A stretch of DNA of 36,731 bases from JBDTNL01 sp039933785 (GTDB lineage: Bacteria > Acidobacteriota > Thermoanaerobaculia > Multivoradales > JAGPDF01), in assembly GCA_039933785.1 (NCBI GenBank), contig JBDTNL010000036.1, positions 1 to 36,731 on the forward strand, given 5' to 3'. Each line of letters starts with the position of its first letter. Within the stretch, counting starts at the first letter, position 1. Made by a program: the position numbers and the translations under genes. Positions 9,562 through 17,900 of the stretch are shown piece after piece. The notes beneath the pieces are model-generated. The model saw nothing but the letters and a program-made list of their open reading frames with translations. It was not told where the DNA came from and did no database searches.

Positions 9562-10711
9562 ACGCCACGCAGCAAACCGCCGCCCAGACCAGCGCGAGCC
9601 CCGTGAAGGCCACCGAGTAGCTCAGGCGTTCGGCGACGAATGCTACGGCGAGGGGCGCCGCCGCCCGGGCCAGATTCTGCGCGCTGACGACGCCGCCGCT
9701 GCCGCGCCCGGCGCCCGCCACGCCGTACGCCCGCAGAGCGAGGAACGGACGTGCCAACGTCTGCAGACCGGAGCCGACTCCTAGGGCGACAATTGCCACC
9801 AGGCTAGGGCGCCAGGGAAGTTCCAGCGCCAGCCCCACCAGTCCGAAGATTTGCAGGGTTCCGGGAATGAGCAACCAACCGAGAAACGACAGCCGATGGG
9901 CGAAATTTCGCAGAAAGAAACGACCAGGTAGCTGCGACAGCCCGAACAAGCCCAGGCCCCAGGCCGCTTCATGCGCCGTCGCACCGCGTTCGCGAAGGGT
10001 CGGCACGAGATGGGTCGCCACCGCAACGGCGGCGAGACTTCCAGCCACTCCAGCGGCGACCAGCAGAGTCGTCCCTCGCTTGTGGATCGATTCCTTTGCC
10101 GGCAACGGCCCCTCGAGCGTCGCGGGCGCGCGGCGGCGCAAGACGAACCGCTCGACCAAAACCATCGCCGCCGCACTGGCCCCGGCGGCCCCGAGTAGAG
10201 CCACCCGCCAGCCCCTGCGCTCGGCCATCGCAGCGATCCAGGGCGCGCACACGACGCTCGCCAGTCCACCCACGAGGGTGACGAGGGTGAGATGGCGGGC
10301 CCGGGCGGGTCCAGGCGGAGATGAGCGGATGACCATCGAGAAGGTCGATTCGTAGAGTCCGGCGGCCATGAAGGCGCCGAGCAACGCCCATGCGGCGTAG
10401 AGCTCGCCGAGCGTTCCCACTCGGGACCACAGGGCCAAGCCGAGGACTGTGCCCCAGCCGCCCCAGCGCAGCACCGAGACGGCCAGCCCTCGATCCAGGA
10501 GTCGACCGACCCAAGGCGCGGTTCCCGCCGCCGCGAGGAGTCCGAGGGAGAAGGCGCCCGAGATCGCGACCTTGTCGGAGCGCAAGTCCTCGACCATGTG
10601 GGACTGGAGCACACCAAACGAGTAGTAGACGCCGCCCCAGAGGACACATTGCAGCGCTCCGAGCACCCAGACCTCGGAGTCGGCAAGCTCGCCGGTGTCG
10701 TCCACCTTCAA
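9551..10711 (-). CDS. MFS transporter in metalloid cluster
   Basis: About 386 aa with around 12 hydrophobic segments, resembling the monocarboxylate/OFA-like branch of the major facilitator superfamily (VYYSFGVLQSHMVEDL near the N-terminus, GRLLDRG after helix 2-3, and a central Arg-rich loop FVLRRRAP before the second half). The open frame extends about 50 residues upstream into the flavoprotein gene, but that stretch is Arg-rich and out of character. The TTG at 10711 (overlapping the flavoprotein TGA) or the GTG at 10705 is the probable start. It is the last gene of the minus-strand operon with the GNAT remnant and flavoprotein, so an exported arsenical or other toxic compound is the likely substrate (inference). 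Confidence 0.8.
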   Translation of the reverse strand: MKVDDTGELADSEVWVLGALQCVLWGGVYYSFGVLQSHMVEDLRSDKVAISGAFSLGLLAAAGTAPWVGRLLDRGLAVSVLRWGGWGTVLGLALWSRVGTLGELYAAWALLGAFMAAGLYESTFSMVIRSSPPGPARARHLTLVTLVGGLASVVCAPWIAAMAERRGWRVALLGAAGASAAAMVLVERFVLRRRAPATLEGPLPAKESIHKRGTTLLVAAGVAGSLAAVAVATHLVPTLRERGATAHEAAWGLGLFGLSQLPGRFFLRNFAHRLSFLGWLLIPGTLQIFGLVGLALELPWRPSLVAIVALGVGSGLQTLARPFLALRAYGVAGAGRGSGGVVSAQNLARAAAPLAVAFVAERLSYSVAFTGLALVWAAVCCVAFID

Positions 10712-12096
10712 CCGCGGCCGGCCGACTTCCCGTTCGTGACCGGCGCGCCGCAGCCGCAGCCATCGGCTCCCGCGCTCTTCGCGTCGGCGTCCTTCACGCA
10801 GCAGGCGTCGACTCCCGCGGGTGCCGGCCCGCCGCAGCATCCCGCGCCGGTCTCGTCCGGCGAGGTCTTGCACACGCCGGTTTCAGGCAGCACGAGCTCG
10901 ACTCGGCGCGCTGCGTCCCAGTCACCGGCGATTGCCGCCGCGATCGAACGCACCTGCTCGTAGCCGGTGAGGAGCAGGAACGTGGGCGCACGACCATAGC
11001 TCTTCATCCCCGCCACGAAGAAGTTGGCTTCGGGCTGGGCAAGTTCGTCGACGCCATGTGGCGGCACCGTGCCGCAGCTGTGCACGTTGGGGTCGATCAG
11101 AGGCGCCAAACCGCGCGGGCTCTCGGTCGCGGGATCGAGATCGATGCGGAGCTCGCCGAGAATCGAAAGGCCGGGGCGGAAGCCGGTGACCGCGACGATC
11201 TCGTCGACCGGAGGCAGCTCGCGGTCGCCGCTGTAGGCCACCACTCCCGGCGCCGTCTGGCGCAGTGCATCGAGGAAGAACCCGCTGGCAATCTCGAGCC
11301 TTCCCGAGTCGACCAGCGCCTGCAGTCGGAAACCCAACCGCCCGCGCTCTTCGAGCTGATCCGCCGCTCCCCCGCCGAGCGCCCCGATGCGCGCGCGCCG
11401 GAGCGCCCAGACGATTCGCGTGTCGGGCGCCTCGCCTGCCAAGCGGTCGAGGTCGAGCAGTACGTTGAACGCGGAGTGGCCGCTGCCCACGACCAGCGTC
11501 CGCCGGCCCGCGTAGCGCGAGCGCGAAGCGCCCAGCACATCGGGAATACCGTAGTAGATGCGGTGACGCAGCAAGGCTTCCCCCCGGGCCGGGATGCCCG
11601 AGGCGCCGAGCGGGTTCGGCGTCTCGATCGTCCCCGAGGCGTCGATCACCGCGCGGGCGATGACGTCGTGCTCCTCGCCATCCGCGGTGAACCGCACGAC
11701 GAATGCCGCACGCTCGCGATCGGCCGTCCGCTGGCGATCGTGAGCGACTCTGGCGATCGCCGTCACTCGGGCGCCGGTGCGAATGTAGGGTGCGAGCTCT
11801 GGGGTCGAAGCCAGCGGGCGCAGGTAGCGCTCGACGACATCGCGGCCGGTCGGCAGCTCGTCGCCCGCCGGAGCCACCCAACTACCCCGGCTGAGCAGAG
11901 CGCGCGCCGCCGCGTCGATGTTGTAGACCCACGGGGAGAACATGCGCACGTGAGACCAGGCGAGGATGCCCGAACCGACGCTCGGGCCGGCCTCGAGCAC
12001 CAGAGGTTCGATCCCGCGGGCTTGCAAGTGCACCGCGGCGGCTAGGCCGACCGGCCCTGCACCGATGACGACAACGGGAAGCGGTGAAACGTTCAT
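10708..12096 (-). CDS. FAD/NAD(P)-dependent flavoprotein, ArsO-like, with Cys-rich C-terminal tail
   Basis: A 462-aa flavoprotein monooxygenase/oxidoreductase. An N-terminal Rossmann motif VVIGAGPVGLAAA (residues 9-21) binds FAD and a second, LVVGSGHSAFN (about 210), binds NAD(P)H; the C-terminal region has VTGFRP and NFFVAGMKSYGRAPTF. The last about 50 residues are an added tail containing GCCGGP, ACC and GCGCG cysteine clusters, apt for binding As(III), another metalloid or a metal. Flavin monooxygenases called ArsO occur in known ars operons, though their reaction is unsettled. AGGAGG lies 7 nt before the ATG at 12096, which overlaps the GNAT stop (ATGA). The MFS start overlaps its own stop. 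Confidence 0.85.
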   Translation of the reverse strand: MNVSPLPVVVIGAGPVGLAAAVHLQARGIEPLVLEAGPSVGSGILAWSHVRMFSPWVYNIDAAARALLSRGSWVAPAGDELPTGRDVVERYLRPLASTPELAPYIRTGARVTAIARVAHDRQRTADRERAAFVVRFTADGEEHDVIARAVIDASGTIETPNPLGASGIPARGEALLRHRIYYGIPDVLGASRSRYAGRRTLVVGSGHSAFNVLLDLDRLAGEAPDTRIVWALRRARIGALGGGAADQLEERGRLGFRLQALVDSGRLEIASGFFLDALRQTAPGVVAYSGDRELPPVDEIVAVTGFRPGLSILGELRIDLDPATESPRGLAPLIDPNVHSCGTVPPHGVDELAQPEANFFVAGMKSYGRAPTFLLLTGYEQVRSIAAAIAGDWDAARRVELVLPETGVCKTSPDETGAGCCGGPAPAGVDACCVKDADAKSAGADGCGCGAPVTNGKSAGRG

Positions 12097-12359
12097 GGAC
12101 GATCCTCCTGAAGATTTTCCGCAATGAGGCGCTCGACGATCACGACGTCCGTCCAGCGGCCGTCGTGCCGAGCGTGCTTTTCGTAGGTGCCCACTTCGCG
12201 AAAGCCGCAGGCCTTGCAGAGTGCGCGGCTCGCCTGGTTGGCGGTGAAGGCCGAGCGCGGCGCGGTTTCGAAGGTCGCGACCCGATCCTCGATGCCCTGG
12301 TTGTGGATGGCGGCGATGGCCTCGGCGTCCGCGCTCGTCGCGGGTCGAATCGTGATCAT
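12093..12359 (-). pseudogene. ArsN-like GNAT acetyltransferase with large internal in-frame deletion
   Basis: An 88-aa reading frame whose ends match the two ends of ArsN-type N-acetyltransferases (usually about 160-170 aa). The N-terminus is MITIRPATSADAEAIAAIHN through GIEDRVATFETAPR; the C-terminus is NQASRALCKACGFREVGTYE through HDGRWTDVVIVERL. They join directly at about residues 37-38 (near 12248). The missing middle, roughly 75 residues, contains acetyl-CoA motif A (RGxGxG type), so acetyltransferase activity is very unlikely. The frame is intact, has a strong GGAGGT site 8 nt before ATG 12359, and its stop overlaps the flavoprotein start, so translation for coupling or a new small function remains possible. 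ArsN1 enzymes acetylate arsinothricin. Confidence 0.75.
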
Positions 12360-12407
12360 TTCCTGCACCTCCATTCGACGCATTTCGAGATCATTTCGGT
12401 GGCCATT

Positions 12408-12426
12408 CGATGTTAGTAGCAACTAT
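12408..12426 (-). promoter_or_regulatory. Candidate MarR operator before the GNAT-flavoprotein-MFS operon
   Basis: Minus-strand ATAGTTGCTACTAACATCG contains the inverted repeat TAGT-N4-ACTA. It matches the site at the marR start in 15 of 19 positions and lies between the marR stop and the GNAT start. Confidence 0.6.
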
Positions 12427-12437
12427 CTCACCGCAAG

Positions 12438-12971
12438 CTAGCAAGCTCCGCCCGCGGTGCCGCAACTGCCGGCGGCGCAGGCCGCAGGCCCCACGCTCAC
12501 CCCGGTTCGGAACCGCGCATCGGCGGCCGCGGCCAGTTGCTCGATGACCTTGGCGACGTCGGAGCGGAGCTCCGGATCGAGATCGCGGAGCAACCCCTTC
12601 TGCTGCTCGATCAGATCCTTGGTGATGCGACGGTGCAGGGCGCGCCCTGCCGCCGTCACCGCCACGACGACCGTGCGCTTGTCCCTCGGGTCGGTCGTCC
12701 GCTCGACGTATCTCTTGCGCGTCAACGCGGCGACCACGCGGCTGGTAGTGCTCTTGTCCAGCACGAGTTCGGCCGCGAGCTCTCCGAGGCGCAGCGGCCC
12801 CCGCCGCAGCAACGTCTCCAGGGCGTAGCACTGGGTCACCGAGATGTCGTGGCAGCAGATCCGATCGCGGTCGCGGAATTGATAAACCCGCACGAGCTCG
12901 GACACGGCGCGATGCAACAGTGCAGCGTCGTGCTCGAGCTGGGTGTCGGATGAGTCGGTGGCTCGCTTCAT
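12438..12971 (-). CDS. MarR-family repressor with Cys motif and Cys-rich C-terminus
   Basis: A 177-aa winged-helix regulator. The DNA-binding core reads LGELAAELVLDKSTTSRVVAALTRKRYVERTTDPRDKRT, with the recognition helix near residues 65-80 and the MarR wing DPRDKR. Unusual features are a DRICCHDISVTQC segment (three Cys, about residues 38-48) in the N-terminal dimer region and a Cys tail (ACAAGSC...GGAC). Both suggest ligand sensing by thiols, for example of As(III), Sb(III) or oxidants (inference). Start: ATG 12971 is preferred; an in-frame TTG at 12986 lies inside the operator. Operator copies at its own start and downstream imply autorepression and control of the following operon. Confidence 0.88.
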   Translation of the reverse strand: MKRATDSSDTQLEHDAALLHRAVSELVRVYQFRDRDRICCHDISVTQCYALETLLRRGPLRLGELAAELVLDKSTTSRVVAALTRKRYVERTTDPRDKRTVVVAVTAAGRALHRRITKDLIEQQKGLLRDLDPELRSDVAKVIEQLAAAADARFRTGVSVGPAACAAGSCGTAGGAC

Positions 12972-12990
12972 CGTTGCTAGTGACAACTAT
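12972..12990 (-). promoter_or_regulatory. Candidate MarR operator overlapping the marR promoter
   Basis: Minus-strand ATAGTTGTCACTAGCAACG, with inverted repeat TAGT-N4-ACTA, directly abuts the marR ATG. TATAGT at its left edge can serve as -10, with TTGCGG 18 nt upstream as -35, so a bound repressor would cover the promoter. Confidence 0.6.
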
Positions 12991-13027
12991 AGACCGAACG
13001 CCGGCATTCCCGCAACCCTCCCGAGCG

Positions 13028-14980
13028 TCAATTCTCAGTGGAATGCAGCGCCCGGCGGACGCGGCGGACGAGCTGGTCGGCGGTGAACGGCTTCTGTAGG
13101 AAACCCGCGGCGTTGGGCATGCCGCCCTGGAGGGCCGCCTCGTCGGCGTAGCCCGACATCAGGATCACGCGGCCGCGCGGCGAGCGGCGGATGAACTCCT
13201 GCGCGAGATCGATGCCCGAGGCGCCGGACATGAAGAGGTCGGTGAGCAGCAGGTCGACGCTGGCCTGCGCGGTGGGCAGCAGGGCCATCGCCTGCTCGGC
13301 GCTCGCCGCCTCGATCACCTGGTAGCCCCGGCTGCTCAGGACCTGGCGCACCAAGCGGCGCACCATTTCGTCATCTTCCACGACCAGCACCACCTCGCGG
13401 CCACCGGGCTCGGCGACCTCAGCGGGAGCGCTCGGCTTCTTCAGCGGCAGCTCGTGCTCTCCCGAGGGCCGGTCGGCAACCCGGGGCAGGAAGAGGCGCA
13501 AGGTGGTGCCCGAACCCAGCGAGCTGCTGACGTCGATGTGACCGCCGGCCTGGGTCACGGTGCCGTAAACCGAGGCGAGCCCGAGGCCGCGGCCGGCGCC
13601 CTTCTCCTTGGTGGTGAAGAAGGGTTCGAAGAGATGCCGCCGGGTCTCGGCGTCCATGCCGGAGCCGCTGTCGCTGAAGGTCAACAAGGCGTATTCGCCC
13701 GCCCGCGGTCCCGAAGGATTGCCGTCCTCGCCCTCGACACGAACCGCCGCCGTCGCCAGCACCATGAGGCCACCGTGAGGCATGGCGTCGACCGCATTGG
13801 CCGCCAGATTGAGCAGGATCTGCTCGAGCAATGCCTCGTCCACGCGCACCAGCAGGCGGCGGGCGCTGTCGGGCTCGAGCCGCACCTCGACGCGGTCGCC
13901 GGCGGCGGCGCGCAATCGATCGCCGGTCTGCTCCACCAGCGCGTTGAGGTCGACCAGTTGTGCAGCGAAGACCTGTTTGCGACCGAAGGCGAGCAGTTGG
14001 CGCGTGAGCGCCGCCGCGCGCTCGCCGGCGCGGCGGATCTCTCGCACGCTCGAGCGCAGAGGATCGCCCTCGGCGAGGTCCTGCATCATCACGTCGCAGT
14101 AGCCGAGTATCGTGGTGAGCAGGTTGTTGAAGTCGTGTGCCACCCCGCCCGCCAGGCGGCCCACGGCCTCCAGGGCCTGGGCATGGCGCAACTGCTCTTC
14201 CAGCCGCTTGCGCTCGGTGATGTCGCGGTTGGCGCCGAACGTGCCGACGAACCTGCCGGCCTCGTCGCGGATCGGCATCACCAGCACTTCGTTGATGCCG
14301 GTGCGACCGTCCTTGGCCACGAACGGAATCTCCCCGAACCAGCGACCCTCACGTTCGATCGCCTCGACGATCTCCTTGCGCAGGCTCGGGTGATCGAGGC
14401 CGGCGCGCAGCAACGATGGTGTCTGACCGATCATCTCCTGGCGAGTGAAGCCGAAGATGCGTTCCGCCGCGCCATTGCAATCGACGATACGATCGTCGTT
14501 GTCCGCCACCAGGATGGCGTCCGAGACGCTCTCGAAGAAGAGCGCCTGGCGCCGCACTTGGGCCTCGGCTCGCTCGAGCTCGAGGAGCGTGCGCCGACGA
14601 TCGATCGCGGCGAGCAGAGTGCGCTCCGCCAGCCGGGGATCGAAATGCTCCTTGACCAGGTAGTCCTCGGCTCCGAGCTGCATGGCCTCGACCCCGGTCA
14701 GGCGTTCGGCGACGTTGACCAGCGCCACCACCGCCGTGCCGCGCGTCCGTTCGCGAAGCACCGAGACTGCCTTGGCGCCGTCACCGTCCGGCAATCCGAC
14801 GTCAACGGCCACGGCGTCGAACGACTTACTCTCGAGCCGGGCGAGTGCTTGGGCGAGCGAGGTCACCTGCTCGATCTCGAAGGGCAGGCCGGCCAGGCAC
14901 TCGACCAGGGATCGATCCGTACCCGATCGCGAGTCCGCGACCAGCAGGCGATGGCCGAGTGGCGGCGGCGACACGGTCAT
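13028..14980 (-). CDS. Hybrid sensor histidine kinase (REC-PAS-HisKA-HATPase-REC)
   Basis: A 650-aa soluble signalling protein with no membrane segment. Order: receiver (about 10-125, phospho-acceptor Asp60, Lys110), PAS (about 142-262), HisKA with His282 in GGVAHDFNNLL, HATPase (N box NLAANAVDAMP, G boxes DSGSGMD and GAGRGLGLASVYG), and a C-terminal receiver (VVEDDE, acceptor Asp in LLLTDLF, QKPF lysine). The family is the NtrB-like cytosolic hybrid kinases. The first receiver has ADS where most have a DD pair, so its Mg binding may be weakened. The ATG at 14980 is 14 nt after the carB stop, implying co-transcription; the signal sensed and the output are unknown. Confidence 0.9.
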   Translation of the reverse strand: MTVSPPPLGHRLLVADSRSGTDRSLVECLAGLPFEIEQVTSLAQALARLESKSFDAVAVDVGLPDGDGAKAVSVLRERTRGTAVVALVNVAERLTGVEAMQLGAEDYLVKEHFDPRLAERTLLAAIDRRRTLLELERAEAQVRRQALFFESVSDAILVADNDDRIVDCNGAAERIFGFTRQEMIGQTPSLLRAGLDHPSLRKEIVEAIEREGRWFGEIPFVAKDGRTGINEVLVMPIRDEAGRFVGTFGANRDITERKRLEEQLRHAQALEAVGRLAGGVAHDFNNLLTTILGYCDVMMQDLAEGDPLRSSVREIRRAGERAAALTRQLLAFGRKQVFAAQLVDLNALVEQTGDRLRAAAGDRVEVRLEPDSARRLLVRVDEALLEQILLNLAANAVDAMPHGGLMVLATAAVRVEGEDGNPSGPRAGEYALLTFSDSGSGMDAETRRHLFEPFFTTKEKGAGRGLGLASVYGTVTQAGGHIDVSSSLGSGTTLRLFLPRVADRPSGEHELPLKKPSAPAEVAEPGGREVVLVVEDDEMVRRLVRQVLSSRGYQVIEAASAEQAMALLPTAQASVDLLLTDLFMSGASGIDLAQEFIRRSPRGRVILMSGYADEAALQGGMPNAAGFLQKPFTADQLVRRVRRALHSTEN

Positions 14981-14994
14981 GGCAAGGGGCGACC

Positions 14995-17900
14995 TCAGCT
15001 GGGGACGGCGAGCCGCTGATGCAGCTCTTGCAGCGAATGCACCTCGAGCGCGCCCAAGCGGAGCGCTGCGATGCCCTCCGCCGCCGCCATGGCGCCGGGC
15101 AGAGTGGTCACGCACGGGATGTCGTAGCGCAGAGCGGTACGCCGGATCATGGCGTCGTCTTCCTGCGACTCGCGGCCCAACGGCGTATTGATGACCAAAT
15201 CGATCTCACGATTGATCATCGAGTCGACGACATGCGGGCGACCCTCCTGAACCTTGCGTACGACTTCCACGGCCAGGCCGCGTGCGCGCAGGAACGCGGC
15301 GGTGCCCGCCGTCGCCACCAGGCGCCAGCCGAGTCCCGAAAGGCGCTCGGCCACCGGCACCAGTGCCGCCTTGTCGCGATCGTTCACCGAGAGGAACGCG
15401 GTACCGTCGGTCAGCAGGCGTTGACCGGCGCCGATCCAAGCCTTGGCGAAGGCGACGCCGAAGCTGTCGCCGATACCCATCACCTCGCCGGTCGATTTCA
15501 TCTCCGGCCCGAGCACCGGGTCAACGCCAGGGAAACGGCGGAATGGGAACACCGGGGCCTTGACGTAGACCGCCGAGAGCGCCGGTTCCTCGGTCAAACC
15601 GGCCTCGGCCAGCGTCTGGCCCGCCATGACGCGGCAGGCCACCGCGACCAGCGGCACGCCCACGGCCTTGGCGATGAAGGGCACCGTCCGTGAAGCGCGG
15701 GGATTGACCTCGAGCACGAAGACCTTGCCCTCGTGCACGGCGAACTGGATGTTCATCAGCCCGACGACGCCGAGCCGCAAGGCCAGCCGGCGGCCGATGT
15801 CGCGCATCTCGTCGAGCAGAGCCGCCGGCACGCTATGCGGCGGCAGCACCGCCGCCGAGTCGCCGGAATGCACGCCGGCCTCCTCGATGTGCTGCAGGAT
15901 GCCGGCCACCACCGCGGTCTTGCCGTCGCACACCATGTCGAGGTCGAGCTCGATGGCGTCCTTCAAAAAGCGGTCGAGCAGCACCGGGTGGCCTTCCGAG
16001 ACCTCGGCCGCCACCTTCATGTAGCCGGCGAGCGACTCCTCGTCGTAGCACACCGCCATGGCCCGACCGCCGAGTACGTAGCTCGGCCGCACCAGCACCG
16101 GGTAACCCAGGCCGCGGGCTACGCCCTCGGCTTCGAGGAGCGAGGTCGCGGTGCCGTGCTCGGGCTGGAGGATGTTCTCTTCGCGCAGCAGCGCGCTGAA
16201 GCGCCGGCGGTCCTCGGCAAGATCGATCGCATCCGGCGAGGTGCCCCAGATCGGCACGCCAGCGGCAGCCAACCCGCGCGCCAGCTTGAGCGGTGTCTGC
16301 CCGCCGAGCTGCACTATGACGCCGACCGGCTTCTCCTTCGCAACCACCGCCAGCACATGCTCCAGGGTCAGCGGCTCGAAGTACAACCGGTCCGAGGTGT
16401 CGTAGTCGGTCGACACCGTCTCCGGGTTGCAGTTGACCATGATGGTCTCGAACCCGGCCTCGCGGAGAGAGTACGCGGCATGCACGCAGCAGTAGTCGAA
16501 TTCGATGCCCTGCCCGATGCGGTTGGGCCCGGAGCCCAGGATGAGCACCTTGCGGCGCTCGTCGGGCGCGGACTCGTCTTCCACACCCCAGGTCGAGTAC
16601 ATGTACGGCGTCATCGCCGGGAACTCGGCGGCGCAGGTATCGACCCGCTTGTACACACGCTCGATGCCTTCACTATGTAAGCGCTCGGTCACTCGCGCCG
16701 CGTCGCACTGGAGATGCCGCGCGATCGAGACGTCGGTGAAGCCGTCCGCTTTGGCGCGGCGCAGCAACTCCGCGGGGATGGATGCCAGGTCCCAGCATTG
16801 CAACTCGGCTTCCATCTCGATCAGGCGCTGGATCTCGCGCAGGAACCAAGGGTCGATGCTCGAGGCCTGGTAGATCTCCTCCACCGTCCAACCCTGGCGC
16901 AGTGCCACGAACACCGCGAACAGGCGCTCCCAGTTGGCGGTGCTCAGGCTCTGGCGCAGACGGAGCGGATTCGACAGCCGCTCCTCGCGGGCCGCGATGC
17001 TGCCGTCGAGCTCGAGCGACGCGATGCCCTTCATCAGCGCCTCGCGGAATGTGGTGCCGATCGACATCACCTCGCCGACAGATTTCATCGACGTGCCCAA
17101 CACCGGCTGCGAGCCGGGGAACTTCTCGAACGCCCAGCGCGGAATCTTCACCACCGTGTAGTCGATCGAGGGCTCGAACGCGGCGTACGTCTTGCCGGTG
17201 ATGTCGTTGCGAATCTCGTCCAGCGTGTAGCCCACGGCGAGCAGCGCGGCGATCTTGGCGATCGGAAATCCCGTCGCCTTGGAGGCCAGCGCCGAGCTTC
17301 GTGAAACACGTGGATTCATCTCGATGACGACTCGCGCACCGGTCTTCGGATCGACCGCGAACTGGATGTTCGAACCGCCGGTCGCCACACCCACGCGTCG
17401 GATCACCTTGAAGGCGTCGTCGCGCATCGCCTGGTATTCCTGGTCCGACAGCGTCTGCTGCGGCGCACAGGTAATCGAATCGCCGGTGTGCACGCCCATG
17501 GCGTCGAAGTTTTCGACCGAGCAGACGACGATCGCGTTGTCGGCCTTATCGCGGATCACCTCGAGCTCGAATTCCTTCCAGCCAAGGACCGACTGTTCGA
17601 TGAGCACACTGCGGTTCGGGCTGGCGTCGAGCGCCGCCTCGAGGATCTCGTCGAATTCGTTGCGGTTGTAGACCGTGCCGCCGCCCTCGCCGCCGAGGGT
17701 GAAGCTGGGCCGTACGATCACCGGCAATCCAATGTCGGCGGCGATCGCCCGCGCCTGCTCGAGCGTCTCGGCGTACCCGCTGCGCGGTACCTTGAGGCCG
17801 ATCTCCTCCATCGCGGACTTGAACAGCAGGCGGTCCTCGCCGAGCTCGAGCGCGGCGATGCTGGCGCCAAGCATCTCGACGCCGTACCGGTCGAGCGTGC

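Noticed and set aside
10712..10873. N-terminal extension of the MFS transporter
   Set aside because: The Arg-rich stretch is the flavoprotein Cys tail read in another frame; the start overlapping the flavoprotein stop gives a normal MFS length.
13454..15019. Plus-strand 521-aa open frame opposite the hybrid kinase
   Set aside because: Shadow of a strongly supported kinase gene; His/Arg/Gln-rich composition with no domain.
15733..16680. Plus-strand open frame opposite carB (and others at 17488-18309)
   Set aside because: Complementary-strand shadows of carB, which matches its family over the whole length.
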